Shown one piece after another: positions 29,324 through 38,350 of a stretch of DNA of 64,000 nucleotides. The DNA comes from Phycicoccus sp. HDW14 (GTDB taxonomy: Bacteria; Actinomycetota; Actinomycetes; Actinomycetales; Dermatophilaceae), in contig NZ_CP049935.1 of the NCBI RefSeq assembly GCF_011383005.1, positions 248,001 through 312,000 on the forward strand. The letters are read 5' to 3'. Under the pieces are notes generated by a model, which saw only the letters and a list, made by a program, of their open reading frames with translations, was not told the origin of the DNA and did no database searches. The position numbers and the translations under genes are program-made. How positions within the stretch are numbered: the stretch's first letter is position 1; each line of letters opens with the position of its first letter.

Positions 29324-29449
29324 GGCATCCCAACCTCTCTGCAGGGCGGTGCGCCGCTCGGCACGGCCGGGAACGGTCGCGGGCGGCGGTCAAACCTTAT
29401 CGCCGCCGCCGATTGGGAGTCTGCGGGGTCCGTCGGCGACGATGGGGCG

Positions 29450-30033
29450 GTGACCACGCCCAGCGCGCCCCCGTCGGGTTCCCCGGCGCCCGCGCCGACC
29501 AGCCGCTACTCGATGGGGTCGACGAAGAATCTCGTCCTGTCGCTGCTCGCGGTGCTCGGCATGGTCCTGCTCCTCGTCCTCCTCGTGCCCCGGGTCGACT
29601 CGGTCGGGGGCCGCCGGTCGACGTCCACGCGAAGGCGCTCGAGGTCAAGCAGCAGTCCGGCTGGCCGATCGTCGAGCCGGGCCGCCTGCCGTCGGGGTGG
29701 AAGCCCACGTCGGTGCGCTACGTCGGGGTCACCGACGGGTTCATGACGTGGCACGTCGGCTACGAGACGCCGTCCGGCACGTTCCTCGCGGTCGAGCAGA
29801 CGAAGGACCCGAGCCGAGCCTGGATCGCCGCGCAGACCAACCGGGCTCCGCGCGAGGGCAGCCTGTCCGTCGCGGGGAGGACCTGGGAGAAGTACGTACG
29901 GGACAACAAGGTCCAGAACAGCCTCCTGACCGTGCCGCCCTCCGGGTCCGGCGAGCTCGCGACGCTCGTCACCGGGACGGCGAGCTTCGAGGACATGACG
30001 ACCTACATCGAGTCGCTCCAGCCGGTCCGGTGA
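29450..30033 (+). CDS. DUF4245 membrane-anchored protein (frameshifted)
   Basis: The N-terminal Pro/Ser-rich cytosolic part is followed by one membrane helix (NLVLSLLAVLGMVLLLVLLVP). An extracytoplasmic DUF4245 domain comes next (GWPIVEPGRLPSGWKPTSVRY), with the ending TASFEDMTTYIESL. One G is missing in the run at 29608-29612; repair gives 194 residues. The family is widespread in actinobacteria next to fumarase/fructose bisphosphatase genes, and its function is unknown. Confidence 0.85.
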
Positions 30034-30575
30034 CCGGGCGGGTCGAGGTCCTCGCCACGGAGCGCGCCGCGGCCCTGGCGTCCGCGCCGTTCACGTACGG
30101 GCCGCCCGGAGGGTTCGCGGGCACCTCGCGGCCGGGGTTCCACGTGCTGTCGCGCTCGCTGGTGATGGAGGGGGCGTCGCTCGAGGCGTGCGCCGAGGTG
30201 GTGCTCGGCTGGGGCGTCCAGACCGGTGTCGGCATCGGGGTGCGGGCCTCCTCGCCGCGGGTCGAGCCGGGGGTGGTGGCCGACCTGCGCCTCGGGGTGG
30301 GGCCCCTCGCCCTCGTGGCCCCGGTCCGCGTCGTCGACGTCGTCGACGAGCCGGGTCGTCGGGGGTTCGCGTACGGCACCCTCGTCGGTCACCCGGAGAT
30401 CGGGGAGGAGAGCTTCGTGCTGTCCGTCGGGCCCGACGGGCGGGTGGTGTTCACCGTCGCGGCGACGTCGCGACCCGGGTCCCGCGCGGCCCGGGTGGGC
30501 GGGCCCGTGACGCGCGGGCTGCAGGCGTGGATGGCCGGCCGCTACCTGCGCGCCTGCCTGGCCGCCGCCCGCTGA
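30030..30575 (+). CDS. DUF1990 family protein
   Basis: A 181-residue soluble protein with the DUF1990 pattern. It includes FTYGPPGGF near the N-terminus, then GWGVQTGVGI, RRGFAYGTLVGHPEIGEESF and a C-terminal helix YLRACLAAAR. Function unknown. The GTG overlaps the DUF4245 stop (GTGA), so both are expected in one transcript. Confidence 0.82.
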   Translation: MTGRVEVLATERAAALASAPFTYGPPGGFAGTSRPGFHVLSRSLVMEGASLEACAEVVLGWGVQTGVGIGVRASSPRVEPGVVADLRLGVGPLALVAPVRVVDVVDEPGRRGFAYGTLVGHPEIGEESFVLSVGPDGRVVFTVAATSRPGSRAARVGGPVTRGLQAWMAGRYLRACLAAAR

Positions 30576-30641
30576 CGCCGCCGCCCGCTTCGGAGCGGTT
30601 CCCGGGTGGCCCGGTCCGGCCGCGTCCGGGAGGATCGGACC

Positions 30642-30807
30642 ATGTCGCGGGGGAGCAGCTGGCGCGAGGTCGAGGCGTTCCTCGACGGGCTGGAGGGGGT
30701 GCGGCGGCACGAGGACCCACGAGAAGGTCCTGGCCGACGTCGGGTCGGGGGACGTGGCGGTCGTCTGCGCGGCCCTGCGCGACGCGTGGGAGATGCAGCG
30801 CGGCTGA
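30642..30807 (+). pseudogene. Possible broken small gene in the 30576-30880 gap
   Basis: The 305-bp gap holds an ATG-led stretch MSRGSSWREVEAFLDGLEG and, two bases out of phase, HEKVLADVGSGDVAVVCAAL ending in DAWEMQRG and TGA. Restoring one G in the G5 run near 30700 and one C near 30717 would join them into about 55 residues. No family is recognised. It may be chance. Confidence 0.3.
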
Positions 30808-30880
30808 GCGACCGATGAGTTCGCGTCGTGGGCCGGGTCCATGCTGGGGACAACCATCCGCACCACGGCAGGAGCACCCC

Positions 30881-31432
30881 ATGGCACGCCAGGTCACCGC
30901 CCACCTCTTCAGCTCGGTCAACGGGGTCGTCGAGTCACCGAACGAGTGGCAGTTCGACGCCTTCGGTCCCGAGGAGGGCGAGCTGATGGGCCGGGTCATC
31001 GGGCCCGTCACCGACATGGTCCTCGGCCGCACCCTGTGGCAGGAGTGGTCCGAGTACTGGCCCTCCGCGCCGGCCGACGACTTCTTCGCCCAGTTCATCA
31101 ACCCGCTGCGCAAGCACGTCGTCACGAGCACCCTCGACGGCGAGCTCGGCTGGAACAGCACCCGCATCGAGGGCGACCCCATCGAGTACGTGCGGACGCT
31201 CAAGGCCGGCGAGGGTGGAGACATCTCGGTCGGTGGCGGCATCGAGACCGTGCGCTCGCTCTTCCTCGGCGGCGTGGTCGACCGACTCATCCTCACGACC
31301 CACCCGGTGGTGGGCGTGGGCCGCAGGCTGTTCGACGAGTCCGTGCCGGTCACCCGGCTGGAGCTGCTCGAGACGACGCAGACCGGGGTCGGCAACGTCA
31401 TCATGACGTACGCCCTGCGGCCCGCCGACTGA
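30881..31432 (+). CDS. RibD/dihydrofolate-reductase-like family protein
   Basis: A 183-residue member of the RibD C-terminal/DHFR-like family. Features are HLFSSVNGVVESPNEWQF at the N-terminus, MVLGRTLWQEWSEYWP, and ISVGGGIETVRSLFLGGVVD in the nucleotide-binding part. It probably reduces a small substrate with NADPH. Most relatives are uncharacterised and are not needed for riboflavin synthesis. It ends 2 bp before the convergent xseB stop. Confidence 0.87.
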   Translation: MARQVTAHLFSSVNGVVESPNEWQFDAFGPEEGELMGRVIGPVTDMVLGRTLWQEWSEYWPSAPADDFFAQFINPLRKHVVTSTLDGELGWNSTRIEGDPIEYVRTLKAGEGGDISVGGGIETVRSLFLGGVVDRLILTTHPVVGVGRRLFDESVPVTRLELLETTQTGVGNVIMTYALRPAD

Positions 31433-31434
31433 GG

Positions 31435-31677
31435 TCACTCGCCGTCGGCGGTGATGCGCTCCTCGGCCTCGTCGAGCCACTGGCGGCAGTGCGCGGCCAG
31501 GGCCTCGCCCCGCTCCCAGAGCACCATGCTCTCCTCGATGCCGACCTGCCCGCTCTCGAGGCGGGCGACGAGGTCGACGAGCTCGTCGCGCGCCTGCTCG
31601 TACCCGAGCGTGGCGACGTCGGCGTTCGGCTCCTCGGCCGGTGTGGTCCCTTCGGCCCGGGCGGCGTCCTTCGGCAT
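31435..31677 (-). CDS. xseB: Exodeoxyribonuclease VII small subunit
   Basis: 80 residues: an Ala/Glu-rich N-terminus, then the family core LGYEQARDELVDLVARLESG and ESMVLWERGEALAAHCRQWL. XseB forms helical hairpins that wrap the coiled-coil stalk of XseA, and the complex degrades single-stranded DNA. It is separated from xseA by two unrelated genes; normally the two are adjacent. Confidence 0.94.
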   Translation of the reverse strand: MPKDAARAEGTTPAEEPNADVATLGYEQARDELVDLVARLESGQVGIEESMVLWERGEALAAHCRQWLDEAEERITADGE

Positions 31678-31686
31678 GCGGCGAGC

Positions 31687-32235
31687 CTACCGACGGGCAC
31701 CGACCTCGGTGGGACGCGGGCGCACCGTGTAGCTGAGGCTGACGAGGGCGTCGACGGCGACGACGAGCCCCCACAGCCGCAGCATCTGCGTCAGCGCCCC
31801 CGTGCGCGACGGGTCGCCGATGACGAGCACGGCCAGGCCGAGCAGGCCGGCCCCGACGGCGAACGCGACGAGGTGGCGGGCGAGCCCGCGTCGTTCACGG
31901 GCCGCGTGGGCCCGACCCGTCCTCGGGGCCCGCTCGGGCGCCGGGCCGCCGGCGTACCGGTGGGCGAAACGGGCGTCGGCCCAGCGGACCATCGAGTGCC
32001 CGAACCCCACGGAGACGCCGAGGTAGACCGCGGCCAGGGCGTGCGCGGTGGTCGCCGTCGCGCCACCGCGCAGGTCGAGCACGGTCGCGGCGAGGAGCAC
32101 GAGGTCGACGAGGGGTGCCGCGACGAGCAGCCATCCGCCGAGGCGCGGGCGCCGCAGCAGGTAGCGGGTGGCCAGCCCGGCGAGGACGAGGACCCAGAAC
32201 AGGACCTCGCAGGTGATGATGACGGCGATGAGCAC
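31687..32235 (-). CDS. Actinobacterial multi-pass membrane protein of unknown function
   Basis: A 182-residue protein with two hydrophobic segments at the N-terminus (AVIITCEVLFWVLVLAGLATR and WLLVAAPLVDLVLLAATV). A third lies around AHALAAVYLGVSVGFGHSM and two more in the C-terminal part. A polar Arg-rich loop (DARFAHRYAGGPAPERAPRT) lies between them. GTG at 32235 is preceded by GGAGGGA. It diverges from a TetR regulator, which probably controls it. Function unknown. Confidence 0.75.
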   Translation of the reverse strand: MLIAVIITCEVLFWVLVLAGLATRYLLRRPRLGGWLLVAAPLVDLVLLAATVLDLRGGATATTAHALAAVYLGVSVGFGHSMVRWADARFAHRYAGGPAPERAPRTGRAHAARERRGLARHLVAFAVGAGLLGLAVLVIGDPSRTGALTQMLRLWGLVVAVDALVSLSYTVRPRPTEVGARR

Positions 32236-32310
32236 GGTGGTCCCTCCCTTGATTTGATACGACTGTACCAAAACGTCCCACGCGCGCGACCCGGCTGGTA
32301 GACAGGGGAG
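32236..32310. promoter_or_regulatory. Divergent promoter region of the membrane protein and TetR genes
   Basis: This 75-bp gap is locally AT-rich (TTGATTTGATACGACTGTACC around 32249-32269), in sharp contrast to its surroundings. It has an imperfect dyad around GATACGACTGTACC. It is the likely TetR operator overlapping both promoters. Confidence 0.5.
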
Positions 32311-32910
32311 GTGCCCAAGGTCGTCGACCACGTCGCGCGTCGCGAGCAGATCGCCGAGGCGCTGCTCGCCGTCGTCCGGCGCGACGGCGTCGGGGCCGTG
32401 TCGGTGCGGTCGGTCGCCGCGCAGGCCGGGCTGTCGGTCGGGTCGATGCGGCACACGGCGACCAGCCAGTCCGACCTCGTCGCCTTCGCGATGGAGGCCG
32501 TCGCCGAGCGGGTCGCGTCGCGCATCGGGGCCAGGGTGTCGGGCTGGTCCACCGCGGGGCCTCCTGACGTCGGGGACCTCGTGGAGCTCTGCGGCGAGGT
32601 GTTGCCGCTCGACGACGAGCGCCGCGCCGAGGCCGCCGTCTGGCTCGAGCTCGTCACGCTGGCCCGCACCGACCCGACCCTCGCGGACGTCTCGGACGCG
32701 GCCCACGCCGGCTTGCGCCGGGTCGCCGACCGGGTCGTCTCCGTGCTCCTGCCGGGCGCCGACCGCCGGACCCTCGCCCGGGAGGCGCTGCGCCTCCACG
32801 CGCTGCTCGACGGCCTGGCGCTGCACGGGGTGCTCCACCCGCGCGCCGCCGGCCCCGCGCAGGTGCGGGCCGTCGTGGCCCACCACCTCGCGGCGCTGCG
32901 CCGGCCCTAG
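32311..32910 (+). CDS. TetR-family transcriptional regulator
   Basis: A 199-residue regulator. The N-terminal helix-turn-helix begins ARREQIAEALLAVVRRDG and includes VSVRSVAAQAGLSVGSMRH. The C-terminal helical ligand domain ends in a conserved-looking LRLHALLDGLALHGVLHPR. GTG start. It is divergent from the membrane protein gene and convergent with xseA: the last bases CCTAGG carry the stop of this gene and, on the other strand, the probable stop of xseA. Confidence 0.9.
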   Translation: MPKVVDHVARREQIAEALLAVVRRDGVGAVSVRSVAAQAGLSVGSMRHTATSQSDLVAFAMEAVAERVASRIGARVSGWSTAGPPDVGDLVELCGEVLPLDDERRAEAAVWLELVTLARTDPTLADVSDAAHAGLRRVADRVVSVLLPGADRRTLAREALRLHALLDGLALHGVLHPRAAGPAQVRAVVAHHLAALRRP

Positions 32911-34153
32911 GGGACCCGACGACGCGGACCCCGAAGTCGCCACGGGCCACCCGCACGCGCAGCAGCTCGTCGGGCTCGAGGTCGGCGGGGTCGGAGACGA
33001 CGGCGCCGGCGGCCCGCTGCACGACGGCGTAGCCGCGATCCAGGGTCGACTGCGGCGACAGCGTGCGGGCCTGCACGCGCAGGTGGTCGACGCGGTCGCG
33101 TTGCCGGTGCAGGACCGCCTCGACCCGCTGGTGGGCTCGCGACGCGAGGGCGTCGACGACCGCGTGCTGCCCCCGGACGAAGGCGCCCTTGTCGGCGAGC
33201 ACCGGACGGCTGGCGAGCTCGGTGACACGGCGCCGCTCGTGGTGCAGCCGCCCGGCGAGGGCCCGCCGACCCCGGGCGGTGGCCGCCTCGACCCCGCGGT
33301 GCTCCGCCTCGGCGTCGGGGACGATCGCCTTCGCGGCGTCGGTGGGGGTGGAGGCGCGGTGGTCGGCGACGAGGTCGAGCAGCGGGGTGTCGACGTCGTG
33401 CCCGATGGCGCTGACGACGGGGGTGGTGGCCGCAGCGACCGCCCGCAGGAGCGCCTCGTTCGAGAACGGCAGGAGGTCCTCGACACCGCCGCCGCCCCGC
33501 GCGATGACGACGACGTCGACCTCCGGATTCGCGTCGAGCTCGGCGAGCGCCGCCGTGACCTCCGTGACGGCGGCCGCGCCCTGCACGGCGACCGGGCGGA
33601 TCTCGAAGACCGCGCTCGGCCAGCGGCGCAGCGTGTTCTCGACGACGTCCTTCTCGGCGGCGCTGGCCCGCCCGCAGACCAGCCCGATGCGCCGGGGGAG
33701 GAAGGGCAGGGGACGTTTGCGCTCGCGGTCGAAGAGCCCCTCCTGCGCGAGGTGGCGCTTGAGGTACTCGAGCCGCGCGAGCAGCTCGCCGACGCCGACC
33801 GGACGGATCTGCCGGGCGTCGAGGACGAGCGAACCGCGCTGGGTCCAGAACGCGGGCTTGGCCTGGAGCACGACGCGGGCGCCCTCGGTGAGCGGACCGG
33901 GCATCGCGTCGAGGGCGTTGACGTGGACCGAGCACGACAGGCTCATGTCGACGTCGGGGTCACGCAGGGTGAGGTAGGCGGTGCGGGCGCCCGGCCGGCG
34001 GGTCAGCTGGACGACCTGCCCCTCGACCCAGAGCACCGACATCTTCTCGACGTACTCGCCGATCTTCATCGAGAGCAGCCGCACCGGCCACGGGTGCTCG
34101 GCGGAGGTGTCGGCGGCCCGCTCAGGGAGCGGAGGGCGCGCCGGGGTGCTCAT
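32907..34153 (-). CDS. xseA: Exodeoxyribonuclease VII large subunit (frameshift near the C-terminus)
   Basis: The catalytic subunit of exonuclease VII. An N-terminal OB fold ([21 protein letters not shown]) is followed by the nuclease domain with [34 protein letters not shown] and [20 protein letters not shown] coiled-coil stalk rich in Arg/His/Ala and the end [12 protein letters not shown] complete it. As read, the frame runs on through the antisense of tetR. One restored base in the G4 run at 32911-32914 gives a TAG at 32907 and 415 residues, the expected size. Confidence 0.92.
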
Positions 34154-34203
34154 GGCACCGCACTCTAGGCGTGGGCGCCCACGGGCCCCGCGCGTCCGGG
34201 CGA

Positions 34204-34240
34204 TTCGGGTCGGCGCGGGGACCGACCTACGATGGACGGC
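34204..34240 (+). promoter_or_regulatory. Predicted leaderless promoter of ispH
   Basis: TACGAT at 34228-34233 matches the actinobacterial -10 TANNNT. The ATG at 34241 begins 7 bases later, the distance expected for a transcript starting at the start codon. A weak -35 (TTCGGG, 34204-34209) is 18 bp upstream. No ribosome site is present. Confidence 0.55.
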
Positions 34241-35252
34241 ATGGCTGACCCCACCAAGCGCGTCCTGCTCGCCGCCCCCGCGGGTACTGCGCGGGCGTCG
34301 ACCGGGCGGTCGTCACCGTCGAGAAGGCCCTCGGCCTCTACGGCGCCCCGTCTACGTGCGCAAGGAGATCGTGCACAACAAGCACGTCGTCACGACCCTG
34401 CAGCAGCGCGGCGCGATCTTCGTCGACGAGACCGACGAGGTGCCCGAGGGCGCCACGGTCGTCTTCTCCGCCCACGGGGTCGCCCCCGTCGTCCACGAGG
34501 AGGCGCGGGCGCTGAGCCTGCGCACGATCGACGCCACCTGCCCGCTCGTCACCAAGGTGCACCGCGAGGCCGTGCGCTTCGCCGACTCCGACTTCGACAT
34601 CCTGCTCATCGGCCACGAGGGCCACGAGGAGGTCGTCGGCACCGCCGGCGAGGCGCCCGAGCACATCCAGCTCGTCGACGGCCCCGACGACGTCGTCAAC
34701 GTCACCGTCCGCGACCCCGAGAAGGTCGTCTGGCTCTCGCAGACCACGCTGTCGGTCGACGAGACGATGGAGACCGTGCGCCGGCTGCGCGAGCGCTTCC
34801 CCTCGCTGCAGGACCCGCCGAGCGACGACATCTGCTACGCCACCCAGAACCGCCAGCTCGCCGTCAAGCAGATGGCCGCCGACTGCGACCTGATGATCGT
34901 CGTCGGCTCGCGCAACTCCTCGAACTCGGTGCGCCTCGTCGAGGTCGCGCTCGAGCACGGCACGCGCGCCGGACACCTCGTCGACTACGCGGAGGAGATC
35001 GACGAGGCGTGGCTCGAGGGTGTGTCGACGGTCGGGGTGACCTCCGGTGCCTCGGTGCCCGAGATCCTCGTCCGCGGGGTGCTCGACTACCTCGCGGCCC
35101 GCGGGTACGAGGACGTCGCGCCGGTCGTGGCCGCCGAGGAGTCGCTGATGTTCGCGCTGCCGAACGAGATCCGCCGCGACCTCAAGGCCGCCGGGCTCTC
35201 GGACAAGATGCGCCACGACGCGAGCTTCGCCGAGACCGGCTCGCTGCACTGA
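34241..35252 (+). CDS. ispH: 4-hydroxy-3-methylbut-2-enyl diphosphate reductase (two frameshifts)
   Basis: The last enzyme of the MEP isoprenoid pathway, a 4Fe-4S protein. Its three cluster cysteines are in [20 protein letters not shown] and [25 protein letters not shown] and [10 protein letters not shown] are also conserved. Two bases are missing early in the gene, in the C5 run at 34275-34279 and the C4 run at 34346-34349; restoring both gives 337 residues. The pathway is essential, so these are surely sequence errors. ATG 34241 is preferred over 34232 because of the promoter spacing. Confidence 0.95.
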
Positions 35253-35268
35253 CGCCCGGGAGGTCGTG

Positions 35269-35724
35269 ATGGACGCCCGCGTCACCCTCGCGACGACGCC
35301 GGGCGCCCTCGCGCTCGCCGGCCGGCTGCTGCACGAGTTCAACACCGCCTACGACGACCCGACGCCGGGCGCGGACGCGCTCGCGTCCCGGCTCGGCGAC
35401 CTCGTGGCGTCCGGTGACACCGACGTGCTCGTCGGCGACGAGCACGGGGTGGCCGTCGTCCGGTACCGGGCGTCGCTGTGGAGCGATGCCGACGAGGCCT
35501 ACCTCGCCGAGCTGTGGGTGGACCCCTCGGTGCGGCGTACGGGGCTCGGACGGGCGCTGCTGCGGGCGGCCCTGGAGCGGGCGCGCGGGCGAGGCTGCGA
35601 CCTGCTCGACCTCGCGACGAGCGGGGACGACCCGGAGGCGCGGGCCCTCTACGAGAGCGAAGGGCTGCACGCGACCGAGGGCGTCGGCGGGCCCCTCTCG
35701 TTCCACTACGAGATCGACCTCTGA
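35269..35724 (+). CDS. GNAT-family N-acetyltransferase
   Basis: A 151-residue acetyltransferase. The acetyl-CoA site is LWVDPSVRRTGLGRALL, with AELWV as the central strand and DDPEARALYESEG in motif B. The substrate is unknown. It begins 14 bp after ispH and may be cotranscribed with it. Its 3' end overlaps the convergent rmuC gene by 19 bp. Confidence 0.9.
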   Translation: MDARVTLATTPGALALAGRLLHEFNTAYDDPTPGADALASRLGDLVASGDTDVLVGDEHGVAVVRYRASLWSDADEAYLAELWVDPSVRRTGLGRALLRAALERARGRGCDLLDLATSGDDPEARALYESEGLHATEGVGGPLSFHYEIDL

Positions 35725-36896
35725 CCCTCCGGCCCCGGCTCGGGCAGATCGTCGAGGAGCTGCGGGCGGGCGTCCGGTGCCGTGACGGCGTCGATGAGCT
35801 CCTGGGCGGTGAGCGGGCGCGGCCCGGAGCGCACCGGCTCGAGGACGTCGAGGTCGTCGGTGACGACGTCGAGCTCGCGCATCCGCCGGGCGGTGACCAG
35901 GACCCTCGACTCGAGCGCCCCGACCATCGCGTTGTACGCCTCGACGCTGCCCTGGAGGCTGCGACCGAGCTTGGCGGTGTGGCCGCCGAGGGTGGCCAGC
36001 CGGGCGTGCAGCTCGCGGCCGAGGTCGAGCAGCTCGCGGGCGCTGCTGGAGAGGGCGTCCTGCTGCCAGGTGAAGGCCACCGTGCGCAGGAGGGCCAGCA
36101 GCGCGCCCGGGCCGACGAGGACGACGCGCTGGGCGAGCGCGCGCTCGTGGAGGGAGGGCTGGGCGGCGAGCGCGGCACCGAGCATCGCGTCGCTGGGGAC
36201 GAAGCACACGACGACCTCGGGGCCGTCGCGGAAGGCCGACCAGTACTCCTTGCCCGAGAGCGCGGCGACGTGGGAGGCGAGCCCGTCGGCGTGCCGGCGC
36301 AGCAGGGCCGCGCGCTCGTCGTCGGCCAGGTCCTCGGCCTGGGCGTCGAGGAAGTGGGTCATCGGGGCCTTGGCGTCGACGACGAGGGACTTGCCGCCGG
36401 GCAGCCGGACGACGACGTCTGGGCGGACCCGCCGGTCGTGGGCGCTCAGAGCGGTGACCTGCTCGTCGAAGTCGCAGCGGGCGAGCATCCCGGACGCCTC
36501 GAGGACGCGGCGCAGCTGCACCTCGCCCCAGGCGCCGCGCACCGACGAGGAGCGCAGCGAGCCGGCGAGCGAGGCCGTGGCGCGCCCCAGGCCCTGGGTC
36601 TCGGACTCGACGCGCCCGAGGAGGGAACGCAGCGAGCCGAACTGCTCGACCCGGTCGCGCTCGAGCACGCCGACGTGCTGCTCGACCCGCACGAGGGCGT
36701 CCTTGAGCGGGGCGAGCAGGGCGGCGGTCTCCATGTCCTCGGCGAGCGAGGTCTCGAGGTCGAGCACCCGCTCGCGCAGCAGGTCGCGCTCGGTCTCGAC
36801 CGAGGCGACCCGGGCCGCGAACACCAGCCGCGCCACGGCGGCCGCCCCGAGCGCACCGAGGACCACCCCGAGGAGAACCCACACCCATCCGTCCAT
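35706..36896 (-). CDS. rmuC: DNA recombination protein RmuC
   Basis: A 396-residue protein with one N-terminal membrane helix (VWVLLGVVLGALGAAAVARL) and a coiled coil (about residues 35-110). The RmuC nuclease-like domain has RGAWGEVQLRRVLEASGM, VRPDVVVRLPGGKSLVVDAKAP and VVVCFVPSDAMLGAAL. In E. coli RmuC limits inversions at short inverted repeats. The start is chosen at MDGWVW to include the membrane anchor. Confidence 0.94.
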   Translation of the reverse strand: MDGWVWVLLGVVLGALGAAAVARLVFAARVASVETERDLLRERVLDLETSLAEDMETAALLAPLKDALVRVEQHVGVLERDRVEQFGSLRSLLGRVESETQGLGRATASLAGSLRSSSVRGAWGEVQLRRVLEASGMLARCDFDEQVTALSAHDRRVRPDVVVRLPGGKSLVVDAKAPMTHFLDAQAEDLADDERAALLRRHADGLASHVAALSGKEYWSAFRDGPEVVVCFVPSDAMLGAALAAQPSLHERALAQRVVLVGPGALLALLRTVAFTWQQDALSSSARELLDLGRELHARLATLGGHTAKLGRSLQGSVEAYNAMVGALESRVLVTARRMRELDVVTDDLDVLEPVRSGPRPLTAQELIDAVTAPDARPQLLDDLPEPGPEGQRSIS

Positions 36897-37008
36897 GCCG
36901 TGATGCTCGCAGCGACCACCGACAGGCGCGGCAATCCACGCCGGGCGGGGGGTCCGAACCACGCACGACCCTCGCGGCAGCCTGCCGCCACACCGGAAGG
37001 ACGCCCCC

Positions 37009-37494
<486 letters not shown>

Positions 37495-37517
37495 GGCGTC
37501 CGGCGGGCGGTCCCGGA

Positions 37518-37555
37518 CGGAGGATCGTCCCCGCCATGACGGGGGCGATCCTCCG
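37518..37555 (+). terminator. Terminator after the glutathione peroxidase gene
   Basis: CGGAGGATCGTCCCCG (37518-37533) pairs with CGGGGGCGATCCTCCG (37540-37555) through 16 positions, with one G-U pair and the loop CCATGA. Confidence 0.8.
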
Positions 37556-37590
37556 ATCGGCGCGGCCTCCGGGCGGCCCGGGCTCTCGCG

Positions 37591-37603
37591 TAGCCTCGGG
37601 TCC
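37591..37603 (+). promoter_or_regulatory. Predicted leaderless -10 box of the NUDIX gene
   Basis: TAGCCT at 37591-37596 is followed after 7 bases by the ATG at 37604, with no Shine-Dalgarno sequence. The geometry is the same as at ispH. Confidence 0.5.
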
Positions 37604-38119
37604 ATGGCCAGACGCGAGGAGACCGAGGCCGAGCGCCTGCGCCGCATCGCCATCCTCAACAACCGGTTGCCGAAGAAGCGCAACATCGCCCAGGGCCTGC
37701 TGCGCAACCCGGCCGGCCTCGTCCTCCTGTGCGAGCTGTCCTACAAGCAGGAGTGGGACCTGCCGGGTGGCGTCGTCGACCCCGGCGAGCCGCCCGCCAC
37801 CACCGTGTCGCGCGAGATCGACGAAGAGCTGGGGCTCGAGGTCGCGGTCGGCGGGCTCGTCGCCGTCAACTGGCTGCCCCCGTGGCGCGGCTGGGACGAC
37901 GCACACCTCTTCCTCTTCGACCTCGGGGTCTTCGACGGCGAGCTCGACCCGGCCCGCTTCCTTCCGCGCGAGATCGCCGGCGCCCACTGGGTCGACCCGG
38001 CGGCCGCCGCCGACCACGTGGCCCCGTACACGGCCCGGATGCTCACCGCCGTCGCCTCGTGGTCGCCGGGGGAGACCCTGTACCTCGAGGACGGCGCGCT
38101 GCCCGGCGGCGCCGCGTGA
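37604..38119 (+). CDS. NUDIX hydrolase
   Basis: A 171-residue hydrolase. The Nudix box is GGVVDPGEPPATTVSREIDEELG (G-x5-E-x7-REhxEE-x-G pattern). The N-terminus is basic and helical (RREETEAERLRRIAILNNRL). It probably cleaves a nucleoside diphosphate derivative; the substrate cannot be named. Confidence 0.92.
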   Translation: MARREETEAERLRRIAILNNRLPKKRNIAQGLLRNPAGLVLLCELSYKQEWDLPGGVVDPGEPPATTVSREIDEELGLEVAVGGLVAVNWLPPWRGWDDAHLFLFDLGVFDGELDPARFLPREIAGAHWVDPAAAADHVAPYTARMLTAVASWSPGETLYLEDGALPGGAA

Positions 38120-38126
38120 TCGCGGC

Positions 38127-38228
38127 ATGAAGGACGAGAACCGCCTCGCGCTCGTGCTGCTCGGGGCGCTGGCGCTCGTGAGCGTCGGCATTGTCGGCTA
38201 CATCGTCGTCTCCGCGCTCACCGCCTGA
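38127..38228 (+). CDS. 33-residue single-helix membrane miniprotein
   Basis: An ATG 7 bp after the NUDIX stop opens a 33-residue frame with a charged start (MKDENR) and one hydrophobic helix (LALVLLGALALVSVGIVGYI), ending in VVSALTA and TGA. No family is recognised. The tight coupling, charge pattern and fit to one membrane helix support a real small protein, but comparison with relatives would be needed. Confidence 0.5.
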   Translation: MKDENRLALVLLGALALVSVGIVGYIVVSALTA

Positions 38229-38350
38229 CCCATCTCTCGGGCACGGGCCGCCCACGCGACGATTTCGGCCCGCCGGGGCCGGTGCGGCACGATGGGTGGT
38301 CGCGCCCGCCCGTCCGGCCGGCGCGCGCACGAACCCCAGGAGGACGCGCC

